Part shown: positions 31,847 to 40,772 of the stretch, piece by piece | Numbering within the stretch: the first letter of the stretch is position 1 | How the letters are laid out: every line of letters begins with the position of its first letter | Assembly: GCF_902706225.1 (NCBI RefSeq) | Contig: NZ_CACSKB010000018.1 | Location: forward strand, 1-64,000 | Direction of reading: 5' to 3' | Length of the DNA stretch: 64,000 nt | From: Microbacterium sp. 18062 | Lineage (GTDB): Bacteria > Actinomycetota > Actinomycetes > Actinomycetales > Microbacteriaceae | The notes under the pieces: model-generated | What the model saw: only the letters and a program-made list of their open reading frames with translations | The model's database searches: none | Told to the model about the DNA's origin: nothing | Translations under genes and position numbers: made by a program

Positions 31847-32635
31847 ATGCGACGCACCGCACCCGCCCGCCTCGGCATCATCACCACCGGCGGCGGACCA
31901 CGCCCCGAGTACGAGTCGTTCCACGCTCGCCTGCTGGCCGGGATCGGTCTTCCCGGTGTCGAGGTCGTCAGCCGCCATGCGCTCGACGGGCTGGACGACG
32001 TCGGGCTCCGGGCGATCGAGCCCCGCGACGGCCACCCCGCCGTGCACGCGAACGTGCGCTCCGACGCACCGGGGGCGCGCACGAGCCTCGGCGACGGCTG
32101 GCGCGACGTCTGGATCGACCGCAGTCGCTTCCTCGACCTCGTGCAGCGCTGCATCGACGAGCTGGTCGCGGAATCGGTCGACGCGATCATCGTGTGCATC
32201 GCCGAGGAGCTGCCGGGCCACGTGCTCGTGAGCCCCGTGCCCGTGATCATCCCCGAGCTGGCCGTCGCGGCCGCCGTCGAGTCGTTCGTGCGCACCCGCC
32301 GCAACACCCGCATCGCCGTCTTCTGCTACAGCGATCGCCAGCGCGCGCAGCAGCTCGCCACCTGGTCGCGTCAGCCGTGGATGGAATCGGCGTCGGTCGC
32401 CTTCTACGAGCTCGGCGAGGGCTGGGACGTCGCCGCCGAGAAGGCCGCGGCGGGCGAGCCGCACATCGGTCTGCTCTGGGGGTACGGACAGGGACTCATC
32501 GGCGGCACGGGCCGCGAGGTCGCCGAGATGCGCGAGGCGCTCGGCGTGCCGGTGCTCGCCCCGCACGTGCTCGCCGGCCTCTCGGCGCGGAGCTTCCTGC
32601 CTCCGCAGATCGAGCCCCAGGGCTTCCTCGCATGA
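31847..32635 (+). CDS. AroM-like protein 2
   Basis: A 262-residue relative of the protein at 29182. It shares RLGIITTGGGPRPEYESFHA at the N-terminus, the ALDGL block, DAIIVCIAEELPGH (one Cys where protein 1 has two), RRNTRIAVFCYSD and IGLLWGYGQGLIGGTGREVA. Both have the C-A-E-E and GYG-x-G motifs, so they probably share a fold and active site and may act as a heteromer or on sequential substrates. AAGGAG lies 10 bases upstream. The stop overlaps the next start (ATGA). The function is unknown; the racemase/isomerase-like fold is inference. Confidence 0.65.
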   Translation: MRRTAPARLGIITTGGGPRPEYESFHARLLAGIGLPGVEVVSRHALDGLDDVGLRAIEPRDGHPAVHANVRSDAPGARTSLGDGWRDVWIDRSRFLDLVQRCIDELVAESVDAIIVCIAEELPGHVLVSPVPVIIPELAVAAAVESFVRTRRNTRIAVFCYSDRQRAQQLATWSRQPWMESASVAFYELGEGWDVAAEKAAAGEPHIGLLWGYGQGLIGGTGREVAEMREALGVPVLAPHVLAGLSARSFLPPQIEPQGFLA

Positions 32636-33753
32636 GCGCCGTCCTGCTCTGCGGCGTCGGAGGGGTCGGCGCCTACGCCGCCGAGTTCCTCGCCCGCACC
32701 CCGGGGATCACACGGCTGGTGTGCGTCGACGCGGACGGCGGACGCGGGTCCGCCGTGGCGTTGCGCGCCGCGGCGGGGGCCGCGTTGGAGGGCTATGACG
32801 CCGGCGTGGAGTTCCGCGCACTCGACCTGCGCGACGTCGCGGCCACCGCTCGGGTGCTGGAGGAGGTGAGGCCGGTCGCGATCTTGCACTGCGCCACCCT
32901 GCTGCCGATCAAGTCGATGGCGGCGCGCATCCGGCCGGATGTCTTCGCACGGCTCCGCACGGCGGGGTTCGGCACCTGGCTGCCGGTGAACGCGCTCCTG
33001 TCCATCCGTCTGCTCCAGGCCGTGCACGCCTCGGGGATCGACACCGACGTCATCGATGTCCCGTTCCCCGACTTCATCAACCCGCTCCTGGCCGGCATGG
33101 GCCATCCGGCCTTGGCGGGCTGCGGGAACGTCGACAACATCGCGGCCCAGCTGCGGATCGGCGCCGCCCGCGAGCTGAGCGCCCCGGTGTCGTCGATCTC
33201 GGTCTCGATGGTGGCTCCGCACGCCGTGGCCGAGTCCTTCCAGCGCACCTACTCCTCCCAGGGGATGGACTACCGCGCCGTCGTCACCCGCGACGGCGAC
33301 GACGTCACCGAGTCGCTCGATGTCGAAGGGATTCTCGCCCAGACCTCGCGCACCATCCACGCGGCGGATCTGGACGCCCGGGTGGCCTCGTCCGGCGTGG
33401 CCATGGTGGCGGCGCTCGCACGGGACGAGGTGCTGCGCACGCATGCCGCGGGCCCCGCCGGCAGGACCGGGGGCTATCCGGTGGAGCTGCGCCGGGGCGC
33501 GGCGACGATCGCCCTCCCGCCGGGCGTCGACGACGGATGGGCGCGCACGGCCAACGAGGCCGGCCTCCGCCACGGCGGCATCGAGAGCATCTCGGCCGAC
33601 GGCTCGATCCGGCTCCGAGACGACTCCGCGGCGACGATGCAGGAGCTCTTCGGCGTGGACGTCACCGAGATCACCCCCCGGACGGTGGAGGAGCAGGCCG
33701 ACGAGATCCTGGCCGCCTATCGCCGAGTCCTCCCGTCGATCGGAGTCTCATGA
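32632..33753 (+). CDS. Saccharopine-dehydrogenase-like NAD(P)-binding oxidoreductase
   Basis: A 373-residue protein with an N-terminal Rossmann domain (LLCGVGGVGAYAAEFLARTP, VCVDADGGRG, and VAILHCATLLP at the second half). The general plan is that of saccharopine dehydrogenase/homospermidine synthase relatives. The middle and C-terminal domain (SISVSMVAPHAVAESFQRTY and DVEGILAQTSRTIH) is not recognised. It is likely to reduce or oxidise a C-N bond of an amino-acid derivative. It overlaps both aroM-like gene 2 (ATGA) and the ATPase gene (ATGA), tying it into the transporter operon. Confidence 0.65.
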   Translation: MSAVLLCGVGGVGAYAAEFLARTPGITRLVCVDADGGRGSAVALRAAAGAALEGYDAGVEFRALDLRDVAATARVLEEVRPVAILHCATLLPIKSMAARIRPDVFARLRTAGFGTWLPVNALLSIRLLQAVHASGIDTDVIDVPFPDFINPLLAGMGHPALAGCGNVDNIAAQLRIGAARELSAPVSSISVSMVAPHAVAESFQRTYSSQGMDYRAVVTRDGDDVTESLDVEGILAQTSRTIHAADLDARVASSGVAMVAALARDEVLRTHAAGPAGRTGGYPVELRRGAATIALPPGVDDGWARTANEAGLRHGGIESISADGSIRLRDDSAATMQELFGVDVTEITPRTVEEQADEILAAYRRVLPSIGVS

Positions 33754-34529
33754 CAGACACGCAGCCCGTGGTGCAGCTCACCGGCATCCGCAAGTCGTTC
33801 GGCAAGAAGCTGGTGCTCGACGGCGTCGACCTCTCGGTCGCCGAGGGCGAGGCCGTCGCCGTCATCGGTCCCAGCGGATCCGGCAAGACCACTCTGCTGC
33901 GATGCGTCAACGGGCTCGAGCTGCCGGAGGAGGGCCGGGTGCGCGTGGGAGCGGACTCCATCGACTACGCGCAGCGGCAGCGGCACGGCGCCCGCGAGGC
34001 CCGCCTGCGCACGTTGCGCCTGGAATGCGGGATGGTGTTCCAGCACTTCAACCTCTTCCCGCACATGACCGCGGTCGAGAACGTGGCCTATGCGCCCCGG
34101 GTCAACCGCGGCATCGGCAAGGCCGAGGCCCGCGAGCAGGCGATGGCGATGCTCGAATCCGTCGGCCTCGCCGATCAGGCCGGCTCCTACCCGGCGAAGC
34201 TCTCCGGCGGGCAGCAGCAGCGCGTCGCCATCGCCCGCGCGCTGGCGATGAGACCTCAGGTGATGCTGTTCGACGAGGCGACCTCCGCACTCGACCCGGA
34301 GGTCGTCGGAGACATCCTGGGCGTCATGCGCGGGCTCGTCGACGCGGGGATGACGATGCTCGTGGTCACCCACGAGATGGCGTTCGCACGCGACAGCTGC
34401 GACCGCGTCGTCTTCATGGACCAGGGCCGGATCGTCGAGCAGGGGTCGACGAAGGCCGTCTTCTCCCACCCCGAGCATCAGCGCACCAGGGACTTCCTCG
34501 GCCGTTTCGAGCAGTCGGGTCATCTCTGA
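33750..34529 (+). CDS. Polar amino-acid type ABC transporter ATPase (HisP/GlnQ family)
   Basis: A 259-residue ATPase with Walker A GPSGSGKTTL, Q-loop CGMVFQHFNLFPHMTAVENV, signature KLSGGQQQRVAIARALAM, Walker B VMLFDEATSALDPE and the H-loop VVTHEMAFARDSCDRVVFMD. These are exactly the GlnQ/HisP pattern. It powers uptake by the permeases at 31082 and 34533 with the lipoprotein at 30225. ATG 33750 overlaps the preceding stop by 4 bp, and the next permease starts 3 bp after its stop. Confidence 0.97.
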   Translation: MTDTQPVVQLTGIRKSFGKKLVLDGVDLSVAEGEAVAVIGPSGSGKTTLLRCVNGLELPEEGRVRVGADSIDYAQRQRHGAREARLRTLRLECGMVFQHFNLFPHMTAVENVAYAPRVNRGIGKAEAREQAMAMLESVGLADQAGSYPAKLSGGQQQRVAIARALAMRPQVMLFDEATSALDPEVVGDILGVMRGLVDAGMTMLVVTHEMAFARDSCDRVVFMDQGRIVEQGSTKAVFSHPEHQRTRDFLGRFEQSGHL

Positions 34530-34532
34530 CCC

Positions 34533-35183
34533 ATGGACGTCATCGGAATCCTCTTCCAGGCATCCGTCAACACGATCGTGCTGACGGCGCTGACGTTGGC
34601 GATCTCCACGGCGCTCGCCGCGATGATCGCTCCGCTGGCCACCAGCCGGTTCCGGATCGTGCGGGTGGTGATCGTCGTCTACACCTGGCTCGGCCGCTCC
34701 ATACCGGAGCTGATCTTCGTCTACTTCGCGTTCTACGGCCTGTTCCAGATCGGAATCGATCTGCCCCCTCTGCCGTCGGTGCTGCTGGCGTTCGTGACGT
34801 TCTCGACCGCGTTCAACCTCGAGATCTTCCGCGGCGGGCTGAAGGGCGTGCCCGCCGGCCAGTACGACGCCGTGAAGGCGCTGGGCCTGCCCCGGGTGCG
34901 GGCGTACTTCGGCGTCGTCCTCCCCCAGATGGTGCGCATCGTGATGCCGTCGTACCTCACGAACGCGACCTCGATCCTGAAGGCGACGTCTCTCGCCTCC
35001 CTCGTGACCGTCACCGAGGTGTCGGCGCTCGCCGGCAGGCTCGTGGGCGGCAATCCCCAGTTCGCGCTCGAGATCCTGCTGCAGGCCGCCCTCGTCTACC
35101 TCGTGCTGTGCAGCGTGCTGCTCACCGTTCAGGCGGTGCTGGCCCGGCGCTGGAGCGCCGGGCGCCGGCACGCCATCCTCTGA
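34533..35183 (+). CDS. Polar amino-acid type ABC transporter permease 2
   Basis: A 216-residue permease of the HisMQ type. The EAA loop is QYDAVKALGLPRVRAYFGVV, and RSIPELIFVYFAFYGLFQIG is the typical opening segment; about five transmembrane helices are visible. It is the partner of permease 1 (31082). It is translationally linked to the ATPase gene (3-bp gap) and followed after 13 bp by the amidohydrolase gene, so transport and hydrolysis are co-expressed. Confidence 0.94.
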   Translation: MDVIGILFQASVNTIVLTALTLAISTALAAMIAPLATSRFRIVRVVIVVYTWLGRSIPELIFVYFAFYGLFQIGIDLPPLPSVLLAFVTFSTAFNLEIFRGGLKGVPAGQYDAVKALGLPRVRAYFGVVLPQMVRIVMPSYLTNATSILKATSLASLVTVTEVSALAGRLVGGNPQFALEILLQAALVYLVLCSVLLTVQAVLARRWSAGRRHAIL

Positions 35184-35196
35184 AAGGCCCGCCCAC

Positions 35197-36696
35197 GTGG
35201 AATCGCTCATCATCGGCAGGTCCGTCGTCATCGGCGTGGCCGACGGGATCCCGGACGTCCGCCAGAACACCGCCCTGCGCCAGGTCGACGGCGTCATCGT
35301 GGAGATCGGCGACGCCGACGAGCAGCGACGGGCCCATCCCTCGGCCGAGATCGTCGGGAGCGACCGGCATCTGGTGACCCCCGGATTCGTCGACAGCCAC
35401 CACCACGTGGGGCTGACCCCCCTTCAGCTCGGCGTCGAATCCGAGAGCCTCGAGCTCTGGAGCCTGATGCGGATGGTCGCCCCGAACGTCGATCCCTATC
35501 TGGACACGCTGGTCTCGGGCATCGAGCTGCTGAAGTCGGGGGTCACGACCGTTCAGCACCTGCACGGACGGCTCCGCGCCGACCCGCGCACGATGACCGG
35601 CACCGACGCCAAGATCCTCTCCGCGTACGAGCACATCGGCCTGCGCGCGAGCTACTCGGTGGGCGTCACCGATCAGAACCGCCTGTTCGCCACGGACGAG
35701 GACGCCCTGGTGGCAGGGCTGCCCACGCCGCTGGACAGCGAGATGGCCGAGTGGCTCCGGGTGCGCCGCATCCCGGCGGCCGCTCAGCTGGAGAACGGCT
35801 ACACGCGCCTGCGCGAGCAATGGCACGGGCGCGCCGGCGGGCGCATCGCCATCCAGCTCGCTCCCTCGAATCTGCACTGGTGCAGCGACGAGGCTCTCGA
35901 GCTGATCGGCGAGCTGTCCGAACGAGACGGCGTGCCGATGCACATCCACCTGCTCGAGACGCCGTACCAGAAGAGCTACGGCCGGCTTCGATCGCCCCGG
36001 GGAGCGGTCGGGCACCTCGACTCGCTCGGCCTGCTCAACGAGCGGATGACCCTCGGCCACGCGGTGCACGCGACTCCGACGGATGTCGCCATGATCGCCG
36101 GATCCGGCGCGTCGGTGTGCCACAACCCCAGCTCCAACCTGAGGCTGAAAAGCGGCGTCGCGCCCGTCGTGCGCTATCTCGAAGCTGGTGTGCCCGTCGC
36201 TCTCGGCATCGACGAGGCCGGGCTCTCGGACGATCGCGACATGCTGCTGGAGATGAAGCTCGCCTACAACCTGCACCGTGCGCCGGGGATCGGGAGCCGG
36301 GTGCCCACGGTCGAGGAGGTCTTCGAGATGGCGACGTCGAACGGCGCGGCGACCACCCCGTTCGCGGGCACGATCGGCACGCTGGAGGTCGGGATGGCCG
36401 CCGACCTGGTGGTCTTCGACGCCGCCTCGATCGCGGGGGCCTGGGCGCATCCGTCGTTGTCGCCGCTCCAGCTGGTCGCGCATCGGGGCAGGCCCGCCGA
36501 CGTCGACACCGTGATGGTCGCCGGACACGTGGTAGTGCGCGGCGGCCGTGTCACGACGCTCGACGAGGCCGACCTCGCCCGGGAGGTCGCCGCATCGGTC
36601 CGCATCGACGAGCAGGCCGCCGCGTCGACCCGCGTCGTGAGCGAGGCCCTGATCCGTCTCGCCCGGGAGCACTACGCCGGCTGGCTGACCGACTGA
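35197..36696 (+). CDS. TRZ/ATZ-family metal-dependent amidohydrolase (deaminase-like)
   Basis: A 499-residue amidohydrolase of the chlorohydrolase/cytosine-deaminase-like group. Metal and catalytic residues are in PGFVDSHHHVG, MHIHLLETP, LGHAVHATP and GIDEAGLSDDRDML. The QLAPSNLHWCSDEAL block and the late GTIGTLEVGMAADLVVFDA are typical. Members replace an amino, thio or halide group on a nitrogen ring or guanidino-like carbon. Transport-operon position suggests it acts on the imported compound or an early product. GTG 35197 has GAAAGG upstream. It ends the rightward operon and is convergent with the M20 gene. Confidence 0.88.
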   Translation: MESLIIGRSVVIGVADGIPDVRQNTALRQVDGVIVEIGDADEQRRAHPSAEIVGSDRHLVTPGFVDSHHHVGLTPLQLGVESESLELWSLMRMVAPNVDPYLDTLVSGIELLKSGVTTVQHLHGRLRADPRTMTGTDAKILSAYEHIGLRASYSVGVTDQNRLFATDEDALVAGLPTPLDSEMAEWLRVRRIPAAAQLENGYTRLREQWHGRAGGRIAIQLAPSNLHWCSDEALELIGELSERDGVPMHIHLLETPYQKSYGRLRSPRGAVGHLDSLGLLNERMTLGHAVHATPTDVAMIAGSGASVCHNPSSNLRLKSGVAPVVRYLEAGVPVALGIDEAGLSDDRDMLLEMKLAYNLHRAPGIGSRVPTVEEVFEMATSNGAATTPFAGTIGTLEVGMAADLVVFDAASIAGAWAHPSLSPLQLVAHRGRPADVDTVMVAGHVVVRGGRVTTLDEADLAREVAASVRIDEQAAASTRVVSEALIRLAREHYAGWLTD

Positions 36697-36717
36697 GGCC
36701 GGAGCCGGCCCGGGCGG

Positions 36718-38154
36718 TCAGCGCTCGTCGCCCGAGGCGAGCAGGAGGGCGATGGCGCTGGTGAGGCGCGCGGCGGCATCCAGGTCGACGAACTCGTCCG
36801 GCCCGTGCGGGCTGCTCTCCGAGGTCACGACCCCGAGCGGAAGGATCGGCGTGGCCGGGAACCGCGCCGCGAGCATGCCGAGGACGGGGATCGTGGCGCC
36901 TCCCCCGCAGCGGGCGGGGGGAACGCCGTAGACCGTGCGGCCCGCCCGCTCGAGGTCGAGCTCGAGGCCCTCGGGCACGGAGACGAGCCATCCGGGCTCC
37001 GCCGCGACGACATCGAGCGACACGGTCGCCCCCGCCGGTGGCGCGCTCTCGAGGGCGGACCTCAGGGCGTCGACCGCTCGTGCCATGTCGACGAGCGGGG
37101 GCACCCGGATCGACAGCCGGACGGTGGTCTCCGGGCGGATGACGCTGCCCGCCTCGCCGGTGGGCGGCATGCCGGAGACGCCTGTGTAGGCGATGCTCGG
37201 CGTCCAGCACTGGATGACGAGTTGCTCGAGCGCGGTCGCACCGGTGGCGCGCACGCCGGGCAGCAGCGGCAGGCTCTCCGAGATCGCGGGCGTGAGGCGG
37301 GCCTGGGTCGCGAGATGAGCGCGCTGATCGTCGGGCATCGCCGTCTGCAGCTCGGGCACGAGCACCTCGCCCGTCTCGACGTTCTCGATGCGGTCCAGGA
37401 GCGCGCGAAGGATGCGGAAGCTCGAGGGGGCGATCCCGCCGGCGAGGCCGCTGTGCACGCCCTCGGCGACGACCGCGACACGAAGGTCCGCCACGATGAT
37501 GCCGCGCATCGAGGTGCTGAGCCACAACCGCTCGCCGTCGGGCACGAAGGCGTCGAGGCAGAGGACCAGCGACGGAGTGCCGATGATCCGGCCGGCCAGC
37601 TCGAGCGTCTCCGGCAGGTCGACGCTGCTGCTCTCCTCGGAGGTCTCCAGGAGCACGACGATCCGGGGATGCGCGCGGCCCGCCTCGATCAGTGCTTCGA
37701 CCGCGGAGACGGCCACGAGCGCCGAGAACTTGTCGTCGGAGGTCCCCCGGCCGTAGAGCCGCCGGCCGACGAGCCGAGGCTCGAACGCGCCGGAGAGGCT
37801 CCAGCCCTCACCGGGGGGCTGGACATCCAGATGGCCGTAGATCAGCACCGGACCGTCGGAGACGCCGGTGCGGCCGGAGTTCCCGGCCGAGGCGGGGATG
37901 TCGATCAGCAGTGAGCTCGTGCCGTCGGGCACCTCGATCAGCTCCGTTGACAGCGACACCGATCGAGATGCCGCCCACGACGACACGGCCTCGACGACGA
38001 GGGACAGCGCGCCGTGGTCACGCCAGTCCGGGTCGAAGGCGGGAGAGATGCTGGGGATGGCGACCATGCGGGCGAGTTCTGCGGGGAGACGCCGCGCCCA
38101 GGCCTCCTCCACCCCGCGCTGCAGGCGGTCCGTCCATGTGCCGGAGTTCACCAC
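36718..38154 (-). CDS. M20-family metallopeptidase (CNDP-like dipeptidase)
   Basis: A 478-residue M20 enzyme. The metal ligands are visible in VLIYGHLDVQPPGEGWSLSG (His, Asp), RGTSDDKF (Asp), LLETSEESSSVDL (Glu-Glu), and the late HGPDEFVDLDAA (His). This layout follows carnosinase/CNDP-type dipeptidases rather than carbamoylases. The lid domain starts near residue 200. It would release an amino acid from a dipeptide-like or N-acyl compound. It is last in the leftward operon after the FAD oxidase and the hydantoinase-like gene, overlapping the latter by 7 bp. The ATG start is immediately followed by MVNSGTWTDRLQ. Confidence 0.9.
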   Translation of the reverse strand: MVNSGTWTDRLQRGVEEAWARRLPAELARMVAIPSISPAFDPDWRDHGALSLVVEAVSSWAASRSVSLSTELIEVPDGTSSLLIDIPASAGNSGRTGVSDGPVLIYGHLDVQPPGEGWSLSGAFEPRLVGRRLYGRGTSDDKFSALVAVSAVEALIEAGRAHPRIVVLLETSEESSSVDLPETLELAGRIIGTPSLVLCLDAFVPDGERLWLSTSMRGIIVADLRVAVVAEGVHSGLAGGIAPSSFRILRALLDRIENVETGEVLVPELQTAMPDDQRAHLATQARLTPAISESLPLLPGVRATGATALEQLVIQCWTPSIAYTGVSGMPPTGEAGSVIRPETTVRLSIRVPPLVDMARAVDALRSALESAPPAGATVSLDVVAAEPGWLVSVPEGLELDLERAGRTVYGVPPARCGGGATIPVLGMLAARFPATPILPLGVVTSESSPHGPDEFVDLDAAARLTSAIALLLASGDER

Positions 38155-39524
38155 TCGGGTTCGGTCCTCTCTACGGGGCGGGCATCCCGCAGCTCGTGGT
38201 CGACGCCGTCGACGACGGCATCCGAGCCTCGGCGGATGACGCGCCGGATCGATCCTGCCAGTCTGCGGCCGCCGTACGGGCTCGCCGCGGTCGCCGGACC
38301 GGGGGGATGCTCCCGGAGCTCGCCTCGACCGCGGGGATCGACCACCACGAGGTCGGCGTCGAAGCCTTCCAGGATGCGACCCTTGCCGATCAGGCCGAAG
38401 GCCTCGGCGGGGCCGCGGGAGGTGAGCCGGACCAGGTCGGCGGCCATGAGCCAGCCCCCCGCGATGACCGCGTCGATGAGGATCGGCGCCATCGAGTCGA
38501 TGCCCGGTAGCCCGTTGCCCGCGAGCGCGAAGTCCGTGTGCTCCTTCTCCTCGGCGCTGTATCCGCAGTGATCGCTCGCGATGACGTCGATCCCCGAGTC
38601 GGAGTCGGCGGCGAGCTCGCGCATCCTGGCCATCGAATCCGGTCCGCGCAACGGCGGAGTGACCCGGCCGAGAGCGCCGAGGGTGCGTCCCGAGTCGAGG
38701 TCGAAGTAGTGCGTGCAGCTCTCGCCCCGCACGCGGGTGCCCCAGGCGCGGGCGCGCGCCACCGCATCGACGGCCCGGTCGGACGAGAGGTGCGCCACGT
38801 AGAGGCGGGCGTCGACGGCGCGGGCCGTGGCGGCGGCGAGCGCGACGGCGGCCGCCTCGAGATCGGCGCTGCGGCGGCGGTCGTGCTCCCCGAGCGACTC
38901 AGGGGTTCCGTAGCGGCCGTCGAGGACCGTGATCACCTCCCCCGGCTCGGCGTGCACGATGACCGGGATGCCGGTCTCGGCGCCGGCGAGGAGTATCTCG
39001 GTGAGACCGGCCAAGGTGCTCCGCACCCGGTCGTCGGCGTGGGACAGGAACGCCTTCACCGCGACGACCCCGCCGACGGTGAGCGCTTCGATTATCTGAG
39101 CCGACAGGAGTGCTGAGCGGTGGCCGGGAGCGCCGGCCATGTCGATCCGGTCAGGGGTGATCCGCAGGTGGTAGCCGAAGTCGGACGCCGCGTCGCGACT
39201 GTCGGCCGCGTTGCGGCGAACGGCTTCGGCGAGCGTCTCGTCGGGCGTCGGATACAGGTGGTTCAGCACCGTGGTGACCCCGCCGAGCACACCCTCGCGG
39301 CCGACGCTGCTCATCGACTCCGAGTGGATCGGATGCACATGGGCATCGATGAATCCGGGCAGCACCCACATCCCGTCCAGCGGCAGCAGGGAATCGCCGT
39401 CGCTCAGGGCGATGCTGCCGGCAGGACCGAGCCCGGCGATGCGGCCGTCGTCCACGAGGATGTCGACGGTGCCGAGCTCTGGGCGGTCGGGGAGAACGCC
39501 TCCGCGCAGGATCCGTCTGCTCAT
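38148..39524 (-). CDS. Dihydroorotase/hydantoinase-like cyclic amidohydrolase
   Basis: A 458-residue member of the dihydropyrimidinase/allantoinase/dihydroorotase group. Features are GFIDAHVHPIHSESM (HxH metal ligands), GVVAVKAFLSHADD (the position of the carbamylated Lys), IVHAEPGEV and YVAHLSSDRAVDA (two His), and VIASDHCGYSAEEK (catalytic Asp). The late NPAE-like RGPAEAFGL and FDADLVVVDP complete it. Such enzymes open cyclic amides or ureides (hydantoins, allantoin, dihydropyrimidines). The substrate is not known. ATG 39524 overlaps the FAD oxidase stop by 4 bp. Confidence 0.88.
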   Translation of the reverse strand: MSRRILRGGVLPDRPELGTVDILVDDGRIAGLGPAGSIALSDGDSLLPLDGMWVLPGFIDAHVHPIHSESMSSVGREGVLGGVTTVLNHLYPTPDETLAEAVRRNAADSRDAASDFGYHLRITPDRIDMAGAPGHRSALLSAQIIEALTVGGVVAVKAFLSHADDRVRSTLAGLTEILLAGAETGIPVIVHAEPGEVITVLDGRYGTPESLGEHDRRRSADLEAAAVALAAATARAVDARLYVAHLSSDRAVDAVARARAWGTRVRGESCTHYFDLDSGRTLGALGRVTPPLRGPDSMARMRELAADSDSGIDVIASDHCGYSAEEKEHTDFALAGNGLPGIDSMAPILIDAVIAGGWLMAADLVRLTSRGPAEAFGLIGKGRILEGFDADLVVVDPRGRGELREHPPGPATAASPYGGRRLAGSIRRVIRRGSDAVVDGVDHELRDARPVERTEPEW

Positions 39525-40669
39525 GCGACGTCCGTCCCTGACGGGGCGGAGGTGAAGCGATCCGGACGGAGCGGGCTGAGATCGATCGTGCCCCACGATC
39601 CGGTGGAGACCACGGCCGTGACCGCTTCGCCCGTGGACAGCCCGTGCATGAAGCCGTGACCGCCCAGTCCCACCGCGTGGAAGACGCCCGCCATGTGGGG
39701 GTCCGCGCCGACGATCGCGCGGTCGTCCGGCGTGATCGGGTAGCACCCGACCCAGCCGTCGGTGATCGGGAGGTCCGCGACCGCCGGCCAGCGGTGCCCG
39801 AGCGTGGCGCGCAGCGAGTCGGTCAGCGGCCACGTGACGTCGGTGTCGGTGCGATGATCCTCGTCTGCCGACGAGGTGCTGAGCAGGAATCCCCCTCCTT
39901 CGCCCCGGAGGTAGAGGCGTCGCGACCGTTCCATCACGTTCGGGACCTTCGACGGCTCGATGCCCGCGGATTCGCCGGTGAAGAACTGGTGCTGGCGTCG
40001 GGGCCCGACCGGGAGGGCGGTGCCGAGCATCCGCCCCACCGTGGCGGCGCCGAGACCCGAGGCATTGACGACGATCTCGGCGCCCAGCCGCTCGCCGTCG
40101 GCGAGCGCGACCCCGGAGGCCTGTCCGATGCCGTCGCTCTCGATGTCGACGACGCTCGCCTCCTCGCGCAGCACCACGCCTTCGTCGACCGCGAGCTGCA
40201 TCAGCAGCCGGGTCACGTGCTGGGGTCGGGCATAGCCGTCGGCCGGGGTGAACCGTGTCGCCAGGAGGTCGTCGGTGGCGATGCCCGGCACGAGGGCCCG
40301 GAGCTCGGCGCCGTCGAGGTCTCGGATGTCGAGTCCGAGATCGCTCTGGAACCCCCGTCGTGCGTTCAGCTCGGCCGCGGCGGCCTCATCGGAGGCGAGA
40401 AGCACGAAGCCGACCCGCCGGAATCCGAAGTCGACGCCGGAGCGGGCCTGGATCTCGTCGCGGATCTCGTGTGACCGCATCGTGAGGAGGGTCTCCTCGG
40501 GATGGGCGAACTGGCTGCGGAAGGCGCCGGCAGCGAGGCGGGTCGCACGATGCCCGACGGTGCCCGCTTCGACGACCGTCACCTCATACCCGGATCGGTT
40601 CAGGTGCAGCGCACACGAGGCGCCCACGATCCCGCCCCCGATCACGATGACCGGAATCCTCTGAGTCAC
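39521..40669 (-). CDS. FAD-dependent amine/amino-acid oxidoreductase (DAO family)
   Basis: A 382-residue DAO-fold enzyme. The dinucleotide fold is VIVIGGGIVGASCALHLNRS, and VNASGLGAATVGRML follows in the middle. The C-terminal FAD segment reads VGLGGHGFMHGLSTGEAVTA. Comparable proteins are sarcosine, glycine or D-amino-acid oxidases and proline-type dehydrogenases, so it would oxidise a C-N bond to an imine. The GTG at 40669 has AGAGG about 6 bases upstream. It is first in the leftward operon, divergent from the aminotransferase gene with a GntR-like site between them. Confidence 0.88.
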   Translation of the reverse strand: MTQRIPVIVIGGGIVGASCALHLNRSGYEVTVVEAGTVGHRATRLAAGAFRSQFAHPEETLLTMRSHEIRDEIQARSGVDFGFRRVGFVLLASDEAAAAELNARRGFQSDLGLDIRDLDGAELRALVPGIATDDLLATRFTPADGYARPQHVTRLLMQLAVDEGVVLREEASVVDIESDGIGQASGVALADGERLGAEIVVNASGLGAATVGRMLGTALPVGPRRQHQFFTGESAGIEPSKVPNVMERSRRLYLRGEGGGFLLSTSSADEDHRTDTDVTWPLTDSLRATLGHRWPAVADLPITDGWVGCYPITPDDRAIVGADPHMAGVFHAVGLGGHGFMHGLSTGEAVTAVVSTGSWGTIDLSPLRPDRFTSAPSGTDVA

Positions 40670-40728
40670 TGCTGACCTCTGCTCTTGCTCGACGTGCGTC
40701 CGGGCTTCCCGACCGACGATGTAGTGTC

Positions 40729-40738
40729 CACTGTAGTA
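40729..40738. promoter_or_regulatory. Putative GntR operator 4 (FAD oxidase operon / aminotransferase)
   Basis: CACTGTAGTA differs in one base from the motif at 28261. It lies between the divergent starts at 40669 and 40773, where one site could control both transcripts. Confidence 0.65.
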
Positions 40739-40772
40739 CTCAACATTTGCAAGGATGACCAAGGAGCGACGA

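Noticed and set aside
36718..38154. M20 gene considered as N-carbamoyl amino-acid hydrolase or allantoate amidohydrolase
   Set aside because: Its motif (GHLDVQP ... YGRG-x-x-DD) follows CNDP-type dipeptidases, not the GSHIDTV pattern.
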